The notes under the pieces are model-generated. The model searched no databases. It was not told where the DNA came from and saw only the letters and a list, made by a program, of their open reading frames with translations. Made by a program: the position numbers and the translations under genes. Below are positions 1 to 8,940 of a DNA stretch of 64,000 bases, in pieces (the first letter of the stretch is position 1; the number at the start of each line of letters is the position of its first letter). Source of the DNA: Rhodococcus coprophilus NBRC 100603 (GTDB lineage: Bacteria > Actinomycetota > Actinomycetes > Mycobacteriales > Mycobacteriaceae); NCBI RefSeq assembly GCF_001895045.1, contig NZ_BDAM01000005.1, positions 124,001-188,000 on the forward strand, written 5' to 3'.

Positions 1-1035
1 GTAGGGCAGTTCAAGATTCCGCAGCTCACCTGGTCGGCACCCCGGGAGGATTTCGGGCCGCTCGCCGCAGCGACGTTCGATCGAGTGATCGACGAAAACT
101 GGCGCCGTACTTCGTATTCCGCGCTCACCGCCGCCGCCCACGACGAACCGGGTGTGGGCAGCGAAGTGGAACAAGCCGAGAAGAACGACGAACCGGAGGA
201 GGCTCCGCTCCTCGAAACGGAACCCGCCGCGGAGGGCATTGCATCGCCGATGAACCATCTTCCCGGTGGCGCGGTCTTCGGCACACTCGTACACGCGGTG
301 CTCGAAGTCGTCGACACGTCGGCGCCCGATCTCGACACCGAACTCCGCGCACGTTGCAGAGAGGTCGTCGCGCACCAACTCTCGCAGGTCGACCCCACCG
401 AACTCGCCGACGCGCTGCTCCCCGTCCTGCGCACCCCGCTCGGCCCGCTCGGCCGGACCCTCGCCGACTTCGCCCCTGCGGACCGACTCGCAGAACTCGA
501 TTTCGAATTGCCCCTCACCGGTGGCGACAACCCGGTGCCGATCACCGTCACCCTCGAGGGGGTGGCGACGCTGATGCGACGCCATCTCGCGGCCGGCGAT
601 CCGATGCTGCCCTATGCCGACGCGGTGCGCCACCTCGAGCCGGTACCCCTGCGCGGCTTCCTCACCGGCAGCATCGACGCAGTGCTGCGCACACCCGAGC
701 GCCGGTTCGTCATCGTCGACTACAAGACCAACCGGCTTGCACGCGTCGACGAACTGACCACCGCGCACTACACCCGTGAGGCGATGGCCGCGGAGATGAT
801 TCGTGCGCACTACCCGATGCAGGCACTGTTGTATGCGGTGGCGCTGCACCGTTATCTGCGCTGGCGACTACCGGGGTACGACGCCGAGACTCATCTCGGC
901 GGGGTGCAGTACCTGTTCGTCCGGGGGATGGCCGGCCCGCAGAGCCCGCCCGGTAGCGGTGTCTTCGACTGGCATCCGCCTGCCGCTCTCGTCACCGACC
1001 TGTCGGACCTCCTCGCCGGAAAGGCCCTGCCGTGA
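1..1035 (+). CDS. recB: RecB C-terminal part (exodeoxyribonuclease V beta subunit), 5' end outside window
   Basis: The reading frame is open from base 1, so this is the 3' end of a gene that starts before the window. About 345 codons are present. They hold the RecB-type PD-(D/E)XK nuclease domain: the segment GSIDAVLR, about 12 residues, then VDYKTNRLA (nucleotides about 670-735), which carries the catalytic Asp and the D-Y-K motif. Further on are YPMQALLYAVALHRYL and YLFVRGM, typical of the RecB C-terminus. The helicase domains must lie upstream, probably preceded by recC. RecBCD resects double-strand breaks. The stop codon overlaps the GTG start of recD (GTGA), so the two are translationally coupled. 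Confidence 0.93.
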   Translation, partial: VGQFKIPQLTWSAPREDFGPLAAATFDRVIDENWRRTSYSALTAAAHDEPGVGSEVEQAEKNDEPEEAPLLETEPAAEGIASPMNHLPGGAVFGTLVHAVLEVVDTSAPDLDTELRARCREVVAHQLSQVDPTELADALLPVLRTPLGPLGRTLADFAPADRLAELDFELPLTGGDNPVPITVTLEGVATLMRRHLAAGDPMLPYADAVRHLEPVPLRGFLTGSIDAVLRTPERRFVIVDYKTNRLARVDELTTAHYTREAMAAEMIRAHYPMQALLYAVALHRYLRWRLPGYDAETHLGGVQYLFVRGMAGPQSPPGSGVFDWHPPAALVTDLSDLLAGKALP

Positions 1036-2927
1036 CGGATGCGCAGATAGCTCAGCGCGGTAAAGGCGCGCTCCGCACCTTCAACGAGGCGGGTGCCCTC
1101 GCCGCCGCCGATGTGCACGTCGCAGTGCGCCTCGCGACCCTCGCCGGAGAGTCGGACGCCGACGTGCACCTCGCCACGGCACTCGCCGTCCGGGCGGTGC
1201 GCGCCGGTTCGGTGTGCCTCGACCTGAACCGTCTGCGCGATGTCACCGTGGAGGAGGACGAAAACGGAACCCCGTTGGTCGCTCCCGAAGACCTCCCGTG
1301 GCCCCGTGACGAGGATGTCCTCGCCGCGCTGCGCCGCAGCCCGCTCGTCGTGGGTGGCGGACCCGGCGGACTGCGGCCACTGCGTCTGATCGACACTGCG
1401 GACGGTCCGCTGCTGTACCTGGACCGGTACTTCCGGCAGGAGCAGACGATCCGGCGGGTACTCGCCGAACGGGAAGGCCGTTTCCCGGAAGTCGACGAAC
1501 AGCGACTCGTCTCCGCGCTCACCGAACTCTTCCGAGACCAGACGGACCCGGCGCGTCCCGCTCCGGCGCCCGACCGGCAGCGGGTCGCTGCCGCGCTCGC
1601 GGCCACTCACCTGACCGCGGTCATCGCGGGTGGTCCGGGTACGGGAAAGACGCACACGGTCGCGCGCATCCTCGCGCTGCTCACCGCATTGCACGGACGC
1701 GACCTGCGCATCGGGCTCGCGGCGCCCACCGGGAAGGCTGCCGCCCGGTTGCAGGAATCCGTGCGTGCACAGGAATCCGAGCTGAAACTGCCGCCCGACC
1801 TCACCGCCATGACGCTGCACCGGATGCTGGGATGGCAGCGCGGACGCACCCGCTTCCGCTACCACGCCGGCAATCACCTGCCGTACGACGTGATCGTGGT
1901 GGACGAAACGTCGATGGTGTCGCTGACCATGATGTGCCGCCTGCTCGAAGCCGTACGCCCGGATACGCGTCTGGTACTGGTGGGGGATCCCGACCAGCTC
2001 GCATCCGTCGACGCCGGTGCGGTGCTCGCCGACCTGGTCGGCCGGCCCATCACGGGCACGCTCAACCCGGTGTTCGAGCGCGCGGTGCCGCACGACCTCG
2101 CCGTTCCGCGCGACCTCACCGCGCCGGGCGACTTCGCGGAGCGGGGGCTCAGCGATGCCGAGCACAACCGGTTGCGAGGCGGCATTGTGCGTCTGAGCAG
2201 GGGAAGACGCTTCGGCGGCGCGATAGCCGACTTGGCGCTCGCGGTCCGGCAAGGCCGCGACGACGACGTCATGGCGATCCTCGAGAGCGGCGGTCCCGAG
2301 GTGTCGTTCGTGGGCCCGTCCGATCTGGCCGCTCTCCGCGCGGACGTCGTTCGGTCGGCCGAGGGGGTCACGGCGGCAGCGGAGGCCGGCGACGTCGCTG
2401 CTGCACTCGATCGATTCGAGAGTCATCGGTTGCTGTGTGCGCACCGCGACGGGCCTTCGGGTGTGAAGCGGTGGGCGCGACAGGCGACGGAGTGGATCGG
2501 TGCTGCGACCGGCCGTTACCTGGATCCGGAGCGCTGGTATCCCGGGCAGCCACTGCTGGTGACCGCAAACGACCACGACATGCGCATATACAACGGCGAC
2601 ACCGGGGTAGTCGTTCGGCGCGGCGACGAACTCGTCGCCGCCTTCGCCCGGGGTGAGGAGCCGTACCTGCTGCATCCCAGTCAGTTGTCGGCGGTGAACA
2701 CGGTTTATGCGATGACTATCCACCGCAGTCAGGGAAGTCAGTACGGCACGGTGTCGGTGGTGCTGCCCGAGGCGAAATCGGCGCTGCTCACCCGGGAACT
2801 GCTCTATACCGCGATCACCAGGGCCCGCAAGCACGTGAGGATCGTCGGTACCGAGGAGTCGGTGCGGGCCGGAGTGGCACGGCAGGTGTTGCGAGCAAGC
2901 GGATTGCGCAGGGAAATCCCGGCGTAG
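1032..2927 (+). CDS. recD: RecD, exodeoxyribonuclease V alpha subunit (5'-3' helicase)
   Basis: 631 aa, normal for RecD. It is the superfamily 1B helicase subunit of RecBCD. Walker A is AGGPGTGKTHT near residues 198-208. Walker B is VVDETSMVS near residue 290, followed by LVGDPDQLASVDAGAVLAD (motif III). The C-terminal UvrD-like helicase motif is VYAMTIHRSQGSQYGTVSVV, then LLYTAITRARKHVRIVG (motif VI). The GTG start overlaps the recB stop, fixing the start and implying one operon. An insert around residues 340-380 with repeated charged 'HDLAVPRDLTAPGDF' character is family-variable. Nothing suggests inactivation. Confidence 0.96.
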   Translation: MTDAQIAQRGKGALRTFNEAGALAAADVHVAVRLATLAGESDADVHLATALAVRAVRAGSVCLDLNRLRDVTVEEDENGTPLVAPEDLPWPRDEDVLAALRRSPLVVGGGPGGLRPLRLIDTADGPLLYLDRYFRQEQTIRRVLAEREGRFPEVDEQRLVSALTELFRDQTDPARPAPAPDRQRVAAALAATHLTAVIAGGPGTGKTHTVARILALLTALHGRDLRIGLAAPTGKAAARLQESVRAQESELKLPPDLTAMTLHRMLGWQRGRTRFRYHAGNHLPYDVIVVDETSMVSLTMMCRLLEAVRPDTRLVLVGDPDQLASVDAGAVLADLVGRPITGTLNPVFERAVPHDLAVPRDLTAPGDFAERGLSDAEHNRLRGGIVRLSRGRRFGGAIADLALAVRQGRDDDVMAILESGGPEVSFVGPSDLAALRADVVRSAEGVTAAAEAGDVAAALDRFESHRLLCAHRDGPSGVKRWARQATEWIGAATGRYLDPERWYPGQPLLVTANDHDMRIYNGDTGVVVRRGDELVAAFARGEEPYLLHPSQLSAVNTVYAMTIHRSQGSQYGTVSVVLPEAKSALLTRELLYTAITRARKHVRIVGTEESVRAGVARQVLRASGLRREIPA

Positions 2928-2960
2928 TCGTCCCGTTCGGTGGCGGCGGTGCCATGCTCG

Positions 2961-2984
2961 TACAGGTGTACGGCGACACCTGTA
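2961..2984. promoter_or_regulatory. Inverted repeat, candidate operator upstream of the LMF-like gene
   Basis: Perfect 9-bp arms TACAGGTGT and ACACCTGTA are separated by ACGGCG. The element lies in the 79-nt gap between recD and the GTG start at 3007 and ends 22 nt before that start. It could be a repressor site, or a hairpin after recD. No T-tract follows, so an operator is favoured. Position and symmetry are seen directly; the function is inferred. Confidence 0.4.
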
Positions 2985-3006
2985 GCGGAAGCGGGTACGG
3001 GCCGAC

Positions 3007-4443
3007 GTGACGGAGTGGGCGGCGGCTGACGGCTACACGATCGGGCGGCTCCTGGTCACCCGTGGCCTCGCCGCGCTCTACCTGGTCGCGTTCCTCGCAG
3101 CCCTTCTGCAGTTCCGCGCTCTCATCGGTACGCGCGGACTGCTTCCCGTGCCGGACTTCGTTGCGGCACGCTCCTTCAAGAGTTCTCCCAGCGTGTTCCA
3201 CTTCCGCTATTCCGATCGGCTCTTCGCAGCACTCGCTGTGGTCGGCGTGCTGCTGGCCGGATTCACGCTCGTGGGCGTCACCGAGCGGTTGCCGCTGCCG
3301 GCGTGCATGGCCGTCTGGTTCGGGATGTGGGCTCTGTATCTGTCGATCGTCAACGTCGGTCAGGTCTGGTATTCGTTCGGCTGGGAGTCGCTGCTGCTCG
3401 AAGCGGGGGTCCTCGCGATCTTTCTCGGCAACGCCGATGTCGCTCCGCCGTTCCTCGTGCTGATCCTTATACGCTGGGTGCTGTTCAGGGTGGAGTTCGG
3501 CGCCGGGTTGATCAAAATGCGGGGAGATCCCTGCTGGCGCGATCTCACGTGCCTGTACTACCACCACGAGACCCAGCCGATGCCCGGACCGCTGAGCCGC
3601 TTCTTCCATCTCCTGCCGCGACCTCTCCACAGAGTGGAGGTGGCCGGAAACCACGTCACGCAACTCGTGGTGCCGTTCGGATTGTTCCTCCCGCAGCCCG
3701 CCGCGGGACTGGCGGCGGCCGTCATGATCCTGACCCAACTGTGGCTGGTGGCGAGCGGAAACTTCGCGTGGCTCAACTGGATCACCATCGTCCTGGCCTT
3801 GTCGGTCGTGCCGGACGAGTTCTACGGCCGAATCGTGACGGTGAATGCGGACTACGCGCCGACACCGCTTCCGTTCACCGTGGCGGTGGTGGCGCTGACC
3901 GTCTTGACCGCGGCACTCAGCTACCGGCCGGTGCGCAACCTCGCCTCGAGGAGGCAGGCGATGAATGCGTCGTTCAACCAGTGGCATTTCGTCAATGCGT
4001 ACGGTGCCTTCGGCAGTATCACCCGTACGCGGCACGAGGTGATCGTGGAGGGTACGGCGGATCGAGTGGAGACGCCCGCCACCGAATGGCGGGAATACGA
4101 GTTCAAAGGCAAACCGGGAGATGTGCGACGTCGTCCCCGCCAGTACGCGCCCTACCATCTGCGGCTCGATTGGCTGATGTGGTTCGCGGCGATCTCGCGG
4201 GACTACGCCGCCTCGTGGTTTCCTCGCTTCGTATACAAGTTGCTCGAGAACGACAGGAAGACACTGAAGCTTCTGCGTCACAACCCGTTCCCTGAGGCTC
4301 CCCCGGCCCGCATCCGTGCTCGGGTCTTCCGGTACCGCTATGCGACGCGATCGGAGCACCGGGCCACGGGTGCCTGGTGGGTGCGCGAACCCGTCGCAGA
4401 CTTCATGATGCCGCTGTCGTTGTCGGACCTGCGGATGTCGTGA
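3007..4443 (+). CDS. Lipase maturation factor (LMF) family multi-pass membrane protein
   Basis: 478 aa. The N-terminal two thirds hold several hydrophobic segments (about residues 17-40, 75-100, 110-130, 140-160, 215-260, 285-305). The soluble C-terminal part carries the family hallmark EWREYEFKGKPGD followed by RRPRQYAPYHLRLDWLMWFAA. This matches the C-terminal signature of vertebrate LMF1/2, which help fold secreted lipases in the ER. The bacterial homologues have no established role; a function in folding or membrane lipid/disulfide biology is only an analogy. GTG start at 3007. It runs convergently into the anti-sigma-type gene that ends at 4471. Confidence 0.8.
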   Translation: MTEWAAADGYTIGRLLVTRGLAALYLVAFLAALLQFRALIGTRGLLPVPDFVAARSFKSSPSVFHFRYSDRLFAALAVVGVLLAGFTLVGVTERLPLPACMAVWFGMWALYLSIVNVGQVWYSFGWESLLLEAGVLAIFLGNADVAPPFLVLILIRWVLFRVEFGAGLIKMRGDPCWRDLTCLYYHHETQPMPGPLSRFFHLLPRPLHRVEVAGNHVTQLVVPFGLFLPQPAAGLAAAVMILTQLWLVASGNFAWLNWITIVLALSVVPDEFYGRIVTVNADYAPTPLPFTVAVVALTVLTAALSYRPVRNLASRRQAMNASFNQWHFVNAYGAFGSITRTRHEVIVEGTADRVETPATEWREYEFKGKPGDVRRRPRQYAPYHLRLDWLMWFAAISRDYAASWFPRFVYKLLENDRKTLKLLRHNPFPEAPPARIRARVFRYRYATRSEHRATGAWWVREPVADFMMPLSLSDLRMS

Positions 4444-4470
4444 GGAGTCGGACGCGTGCGACGTTCGGTT

Positions 4471-4896
4471 CTACAGCGACCAGTGGATGGTGACGTGGGT
4501 TCCCTGCGGGGTGGGGTCGACGACCACGTCGGTCGCGAGCCCACGAATCAGGGCAAGTCCGTGGCCGCGTGAAGTCGGGGTGGAATCGGCGTCGTGCCAG
4601 CAGCCGTGGTCGGCGACCCGGACTTCGAGAATCTGATCCTGCGGTAGATACGTGGCCTCGAAATCGAGGGAGGCGGAGTCGTCGTCGATGTCGTAGGCGT
4701 GTTCCACGGCGTTGGCCAGGGCCTCGTAACTCGCGAGCACCACGTCGTGTTTCCGGTCGTCGTCGACGTCGAGTTGTTCGAGCCACACCCGTACGGCACG
4801 ACGGAGATCCGAGATGAAAGCGGCGTCGGCGCGCACACCCCGGAAGAAGATTCCCCCCGATGTGAACGACGCTGAGCCGTCGCTGTCGGTCAGCAC
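4471..4896 (-). CDS. RsbW-type ATP-binding protein (GHKL anti-sigma factor/serine kinase-like)
   Basis: About 141 aa forming a single HATPase_c domain. The N-box is SYEALANAVEHAY (Glu, Asn and Glu-His), the G1 box is VADHGCW, and the G2 box is RGHGLALIRGLA. Length and motif order match RsbW/SpoIIAB and the SCO-type actinobacterial regulators, which bind an alternative sigma factor or phosphorylate an anti-anti-sigma protein. No sigma factor or STAS partner is adjacent, so the partner is unknown. The start is uncertain: GTG at 4896 has only a weak ribosome-binding site, and GTG at 4836 is an alternative. It is divergent from the VOC gene across a region with an inverted repeat. Confidence 0.8.
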   Translation of the reverse strand: MLTDSDGSASFTSGGIFFRGVRADAAFISDLRRAVRVWLEQLDVDDDRKHDVVLASYEALANAVEHAYDIDDDSASLDFEATYLPQDQILEVRVADHGCWHDADSTPTSRGHGLALIRGLATDVVVDPTPQGTHVTIHWSL

Positions 4897-4938
4897 AGCA
4901 CACCCATCGGGATGACGGGTAGCCGCAATTCGGCCGTA

Positions 4939-4964
4939 TACATACGCGGTCTCCGCCGTATGTA
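4939..4964. promoter_or_regulatory. Inverted repeat in divergent promoter region
   Basis: Arms TACATACG and CGTATGTA (perfect, 8 bp) flank CGGTCTCCGC. Inside the spacer, CGG and CCG can pair as well, giving a longer bulged hairpin. The element sits in the 281-nt gap between the anti-sigma-type gene (minus) and the VOC gene (plus), which otherwise shows no gene. It is probably a regulator site for one or both genes. Confidence 0.35.
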
Positions 4965-5177
4965 CAACGCGAAGCCGGCTGTTCGGGGGGTATTCATATA
5001 CGTCTGCACCCCGGAGTCATACCCAGCCGGGTGCATGAATCCACCTCCGGATGATCACGAAGAGAAACTCGGGAAACTGTGATGACTTCGGTGAGGCTCG
5101 CGAGTCCGAATACATGAGGGCCACCAGCGGATCGTCCGGATACCGCGGAGGAGGGGGCCGTGCCGAAAGGAGAGGCC

Positions 5178-5681
5178 ATGCCGAAGATCACACCGTGGTT
5201 GTGGTTCGACATGAACGCCGAGGACGCCGTGAGGTTCTATACGAACGTGTTCCCCAACTCTCGAATCGGGGAGATCACGTACTACCAGGCGGGGGCACCG
5301 GTTCCGGAGGGAACGGTGATGTCGGTGGAGTTCTTCCTCGACGGTCAGGTTTTCTACGGGCTCAACGGTGGCCCGCAGTTCCCCTTCACCGAAGCGGTGT
5401 CGTTCCGGATCGACTGCACTTCCCAGGTGGAAGTGGATTACTACTGGAACGCGCTGACCGCAGACGGTGGGGAGGAATCCCAGTGCGGTTGGCTCCGGGA
5501 CAAGTACGGATTGTCCTGGCAGGTGGTCCCACAGCAACTGGACGAACTGTTCGCCTCGTCCGACCCCACTGCCGCACAGCGAGTCGTCGACTCGATGATG
5601 ACGATGCGGAAGCTCGACGTGGAGACGCTCGAGGCCGCCGCCCGGGGGGTGAAGTCCTCGACGCGTGCCGATGGTGCCTGA
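5178..5681 (+). CDS. VOC family protein (PhnB/glyoxalase fold)
   Basis: 167 aa. The vicinal-oxygen-chelate fold is indicated by the N-terminal ITPWLWFDMNAEDAVRFYTNVFPNS, the first strand and helix of a PhnB-like (3-demethylubiquinone-9 3-methyltransferase-like) module. VMSVEFFLDGQVFYGLNGGP and CGWLRDKYGLSWQVVP follow; both are standard for this subfamily. Substrate unknown. The ATG at 5178 is chosen over GTG at 5160 because AAAGGAG (5166-5172) sits 5 nt before it and inside the longer version. It is followed 30 nt later by the MFS gene. Confidence 0.85.
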   Translation: MPKITPWLWFDMNAEDAVRFYTNVFPNSRIGEITYYQAGAPVPEGTVMSVEFFLDGQVFYGLNGGPQFPFTEAVSFRIDCTSQVEVDYYWNALTADGGEESQCGWLRDKYGLSWQVVPQQLDELFASSDPTAAQRVVDSMMTMRKLDVETLEAAARGVKSSTRADGA

Positions 5682-5711
5682 CGGGCCGGGTTCCCTGTAC
5701 TTTTCGCGGTT

Positions 5712-7070
5712 ATGCCCACTCGTACGCAGCGCCTCGACGAATTGCCGTTCACCGGTAAGCACGGCCGTCTCCTCGCGGGGTCCGGCGCGGGCTGGGCACT
5801 CGATGCGATGGACGTGGGACTGATCTCCTTCGTCATGGCCGCGCTCGCGGTGCAGTGGGACCTTTCGTCCACGCAGTTGTCGTGGATCGGATCGATCGGC
5901 TTCGCCGGGATGGCCATCGGTGCGTCGGTGGGGGGACTGCTCGCCGACCGGATCGGTCGGCGTCAGGTCTTCGCGACGACCCTGCTCGTGTACGGGCTCG
6001 CCACCGGGGCCGCTGCCCTGTCGACCTCGGTGGCGATGCTCATCGCCCTGCGGTTCGTGGTGGGGCTGGGGCTCGGCGCCGAGTTACCCGTCGCGTCCAC
6101 ACTCGTCAGCGAGTTCGCTCCTCGCAAGATCCGCGGCCGGGTGGTGGTGGCGCTCGAAGCGTTCTGGGCCGTCGGCTGGATTCTTGCGGCGCTCATCGGC
6201 TATTTCGTGGTGCCGCTGACCGACGACGGATGGCGCTGGGCACTCGCCGTCGGTCTCGTGCCGGCTGCCTATGCACTCGTGGTCCGATTCGGGATGCCGG
6301 AATCGGTGCGCTTCCTCGAGAGCAAAGGCCGCTACGCCGAGGCCGAGGCGGTCGTCCGCGAATACGAGTTGTCGGCCGCCCGTCGTGGACCCGGCCCGCA
6401 CCCGCAGGTTGCGGAGGCACCGGAGGCAGAAGTGCCGGACGGCGACGAGCCTGCCGCTCCCGCCGCTGCGCAGGAACCCGGCCCGCGGGTCTCGATCTGG
6501 GCGCCGGCACTGCGCGCCCGGACCGCCGCACTGTGGATCGTCTGGTTCGGGATCAACCTGTCGTACTACGGTGCGTTCATCTGGCTGCCGAGCCTGCTCG
6601 TCGTACAGGGCTTCGACCTGGTGACGTCGTTCGGCTACACATTGATCATCACGCTTGCCCAATTGCCCGGGTACGCCGTGGCCGCGTGGCTGATCGAAGT
6701 GTGGGGGCGGCGCGCGACCCTCTCGGTCTTTCTCGCCGGCTCGGCGGTGGCGGCGGGACTCTTCGGTCTCGCGGAGACACCCGGGACGATCGTTGCCGCC
6801 GGGATGGCGCTGTCGTTCTTCAATCTGGGCGCGTGGGGTGCGCTGTATGCGATCGGTCCCGAGATGTACCCGACTGCGCTCCGCGGATCGGGCACCGGTG
6901 CTGCGGCGTCCTTCGGGCGGCTCGCGTCGATCGTCGCACCGCTGCTCGTGCCGTTCCTCCTCGACTCCGGGGGCAATGCCTTGGTGTTCGGTGTGTTCGC
7001 GGCGTCGTTCGTGGTCGCGGCATGCGCGGCGGTCACGCTTCCCGAGAAGGCCGGAACCGTCCTCGAATGA
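5712..7070 (+). CDS. MFS transporter (metabolite:H+ symporter / sugar-porter type)
   Basis: 452 aa with 12 predicted membrane segments and a long cytoplasmic central loop (about residues 215-265) rich in Ala, Pro and Glu. The loop 2-3 signature is GGLLADRIGRRQVF. The RxxGxG-type motif of helix 4 reads RFVVGLGLGAELPVASTLVSEFAPRKIRGR, which places it in the NiaP/aromatic-acid/sugar-porter branch rather than among the drug exporters. Uptake of a small organic acid or niacin-like compound is plausible. The substrate cannot be read from the sequence. ATG start at 5712 has no strong Shine-Dalgarno. Confidence 0.85.
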   Translation: MPTRTQRLDELPFTGKHGRLLAGSGAGWALDAMDVGLISFVMAALAVQWDLSSTQLSWIGSIGFAGMAIGASVGGLLADRIGRRQVFATTLLVYGLATGAAALSTSVAMLIALRFVVGLGLGAELPVASTLVSEFAPRKIRGRVVVALEAFWAVGWILAALIGYFVVPLTDDGWRWALAVGLVPAAYALVVRFGMPESVRFLESKGRYAEAEAVVREYELSAARRGPGPHPQVAEAPEAEVPDGDEPAAPAAAQEPGPRVSIWAPALRARTAALWIVWFGINLSYYGAFIWLPSLLVVQGFDLVTSFGYTLIITLAQLPGYAVAAWLIEVWGRRATLSVFLAGSAVAAGLFGLAETPGTIVAAGMALSFFNLGAWGALYAIGPEMYPTALRGSGTGAAASFGRLASIVAPLLVPFLLDSGGNALVFGVFAASFVVAACAAVTLPEKAGTVLE

Positions 7071-7154
7071 AGCCGCTGGGCGGCGCATACCCGGTCCGTC
7101 TGCCGTGAGCGGACAGGCGGATGCACCGTTGCTCCTCCCGGTGAGGCTGGAGCC

Positions 7155-7766
7155 ATGACCACATATTCGGCATCCCAGATGGCCTATCGCGATCAACTGG
7201 CCGACAGGCTCTTTCGGCAACGAATCCTGCAGATCACCGGCGAGGTGAACGACGAGACCGCCGAGCGTGTCTGTTCGGAACTGGTGCTTCTCGCGTCCGC
7301 CGACGACCGCCGTGACATCGTTCTGCACATCAACTCACCCGGAGGGTCCGTGCTCGCCGGACTCGCGATCTACGACACGATGGTGCTGGTGCCCAACGAC
7401 GTGGTCACCGTCGCTGTGGGATTCGCCGCGAGCATGGGACAGATTCTGCTGGCGTCGGGAGCCAAGGGCAAGCGGATCGCGTTGGCACACAGCCGCATCA
7501 TGATGCACCAGCCGTCGGCAGGATTTGCGGGCACTGCCGTCGATATCGCTATCCAGGCAGAGAACCTCGAGTACATGAAGCGCCAGTCGCAAGAGATTCT
7601 CGCCGAGGCCACCGGCCGGTCGATGGAAGAGATCGCGCGCGACAGCGACCGCGACCGATGGTTCACCCCGGACGAGGCGCGCGACTACGGGATCATCGAC
7701 GAGGTCGCCGGGTCGTTCTCCGAACTCGCACCGTTCGGTGCGGGCCGACCGATCGGATTGTCATGA
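7155..7766 (+). CDS. clpP: ClpP-family serine protease, first of a pair
   Basis: 203 aa, normal for ClpP. It is the proteolytic ring subunit that works with ClpX/ClpC ATPases. The catalytic triad is visible: Ser93 in GFAASMG, His118 in SRIMMHQP and Asp163 in ARDSDRD. The oxyanion/strand motif INSPGGSV is present. The usual GQAAS motif is changed to GFAAS. The stop overlaps the ATG of the second clpP (ATGA), so the two subunits are translationally coupled, as in the essential clpP1-clpP2 pairs of actinobacteria. No clpX or tig is next to it, so this is probably an additional pair rather than the housekeeping one. Confidence 0.93.
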   Translation: MTTYSASQMAYRDQLADRLFRQRILQITGEVNDETAERVCSELVLLASADDRRDIVLHINSPGGSVLAGLAIYDTMVLVPNDVVTVAVGFAASMGQILLASGAKGKRIALAHSRIMMHQPSAGFAGTAVDIAIQAENLEYMKRQSQEILAEATGRSMEEIARDSDRDRWFTPDEARDYGIIDEVAGSFSELAPFGAGRPIGLS

Positions 7767-8359
7767 GCACCTACACGATTCCCAACGTCATCGAACGTAC
7801 CCCCGCGGGGGAACGGTCGTTCGACGTCTTCAGCCGGCTCCTCGACGAGCGAATCATCTTCCTGGGAACCGAGATCGACGACGGTGTCGCGAACGTCGTG
7901 ATGGCGCAGATGCTGCACCTCGAAGCCGAGACGCCCGACCTCGAAATCGGCCTGTACATCAATTCGCCGGGCGGATCGTCGACCGCAATGCTCGCGATCT
8001 ACGACACCATGCAGTTCGTTCGGGCGGGTGTTGCCACGTACTGCATGGGCCAGGCTGCGTCGGCGTCTGCTGTGCTTCTGGCGGCCGGAGCGCCGGGACG
8101 ACGGCACGTGCTGGCCCACTCGCGAGTGTTGCTGCACCAGCCGTCGGCGCAAGGCCAGGGCACCATCTCCGACCTCGCGCTGCAAGCCGCGGAGGTGATG
8201 CGCGTGCGGGCGCAAACCGAGGAAATCCTCTCCGCTCACACGGGCCGTGACGTGGAACAGCTACGTCGAGACACCGACCGCGACCGCATCTTCTCGCCCC
8301 AGGACGCCGTCGCGTACGGGCTGGCCGACCACGTCCTTCTCAACCGGAACGGTTATTGA
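7763..8359 (+). CDS. clpP: ClpP-family serine protease, second of a pair
   Basis: 198 aa from ATG 7763, which overlaps the previous stop. Ser100 (GQAASAS), His125 (SRVLLHQP) and Asp170 (LRRDTDRD) form the triad. INSPGGSS is conserved. The motif after the catalytic Ser reads ASASAVLL instead of the usual ASMG, so its substrate-side loop may differ from its partner. By analogy with other actinobacteria, the two proteins should form a mixed 14-mer of two heptameric rings. It runs convergently towards the ClgR-like regulator, whose stop codon lies 1 nt beyond. Confidence 0.93.
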   Translation: MSTYTIPNVIERTPAGERSFDVFSRLLDERIIFLGTEIDDGVANVVMAQMLHLEAETPDLEIGLYINSPGGSSTAMLAIYDTMQFVRAGVATYCMGQAASASAVLLAAGAPGRRHVLAHSRVLLHQPSAQGQGTISDLALQAAEVMRVRAQTEEILSAHTGRDVEQLRRDTDRDRIFSPQDAVAYGLADHVLLNRNGY

Positions 8360-8360
8360 C

Positions 8361-8735
8361 TCACGCCGCACACAGTTCGACGCCGCCGCTCCGGGACACC
8401 CGGAGCGTGCGGTGCGCGGTAATCCGGCGGATCCCTCTGCTGAGCAGTTGCTCCATCGGCAGGTCCAGTGCGTCGCACACCGACCGCATCATCTCCGACG
8501 ACGCTTCCTTGCGTCCCCGCTCCACCTCCGACAGGTATTGCTTCGACATCCCGACGGCGCGGGCGACATCGTCGAGGCTGCGGTCCTGGTCGCGGCGCTC
8601 GTCGCGCAGGATTTCGCCGTAGATCTGCCGGAGCAGTCGCGGCTGCGGCTCCGCGGCGCGCGGCTCCGGTTGCCGGTAGACACGCGCGGCGCGAGCGGCG
8701 GCCAGATCGACGACGGAATCCTGCTTCGGGTCCAT
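8361..8735 (-). CDS. ClgR-like XRE-family transcriptional regulator
   Basis: 124 aa. One helix-turn-helix domain spans about residues 33-95, with SLDDVARAVGMSKQYLSEVERGRKEASSEMM. The LSEVERGRKEASSE segment is nearly the recognition-helix sequence of ClgR, the actinobacterial activator of clpP1P2 and clpC. N- and C-terminal tails are short; ClgR's own C-terminal degradation tag cannot be confirmed. Its position tail-to-tail with a clpP pair makes control of those genes likely. Whether it is the only ClgR of the cell cannot be judged from here. Confidence 0.85.
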   Translation of the reverse strand: MDPKQDSVVDLAAARAARVYRQPEPRAAEPQPRLLRQIYGEILRDERRDQDRSLDDVARAVGMSKQYLSEVERGRKEASSEMMRSVCDALDLPMEQLLSRGIRRITAHRTLRVSRSGGVELCAA

Positions 8736-8940
8736 GGCGTCATTGTGCCGCCCCGAACCGTGGTGCGCGCCGGTTCAGCTGACGACGAACACGCGCGTGA
8801 CGTCGCGGCGGGGAAGCCGTTTCCGACGGTGAGATTGTGCTTACCTGCGCGAAACATGGGGACTCGAGCCCGAAAACTTCGCACCCCACGATGTATCCGG
8901 CAGCGTATACAGCCCCGCGTACGAACTTGGGAGCGAACAC

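Noticed and set aside
891-2834. Open frame of 647 codons antisense to recD
   Set aside because: Shadow frame without motifs.
7094-7114. GTCCG-N11-CGGAC upstream of the clpP pair as ClgR site
   Set aside because: Arms of 5 bp only and not similar to the CGC-N5-GCG core reported for ClgR.
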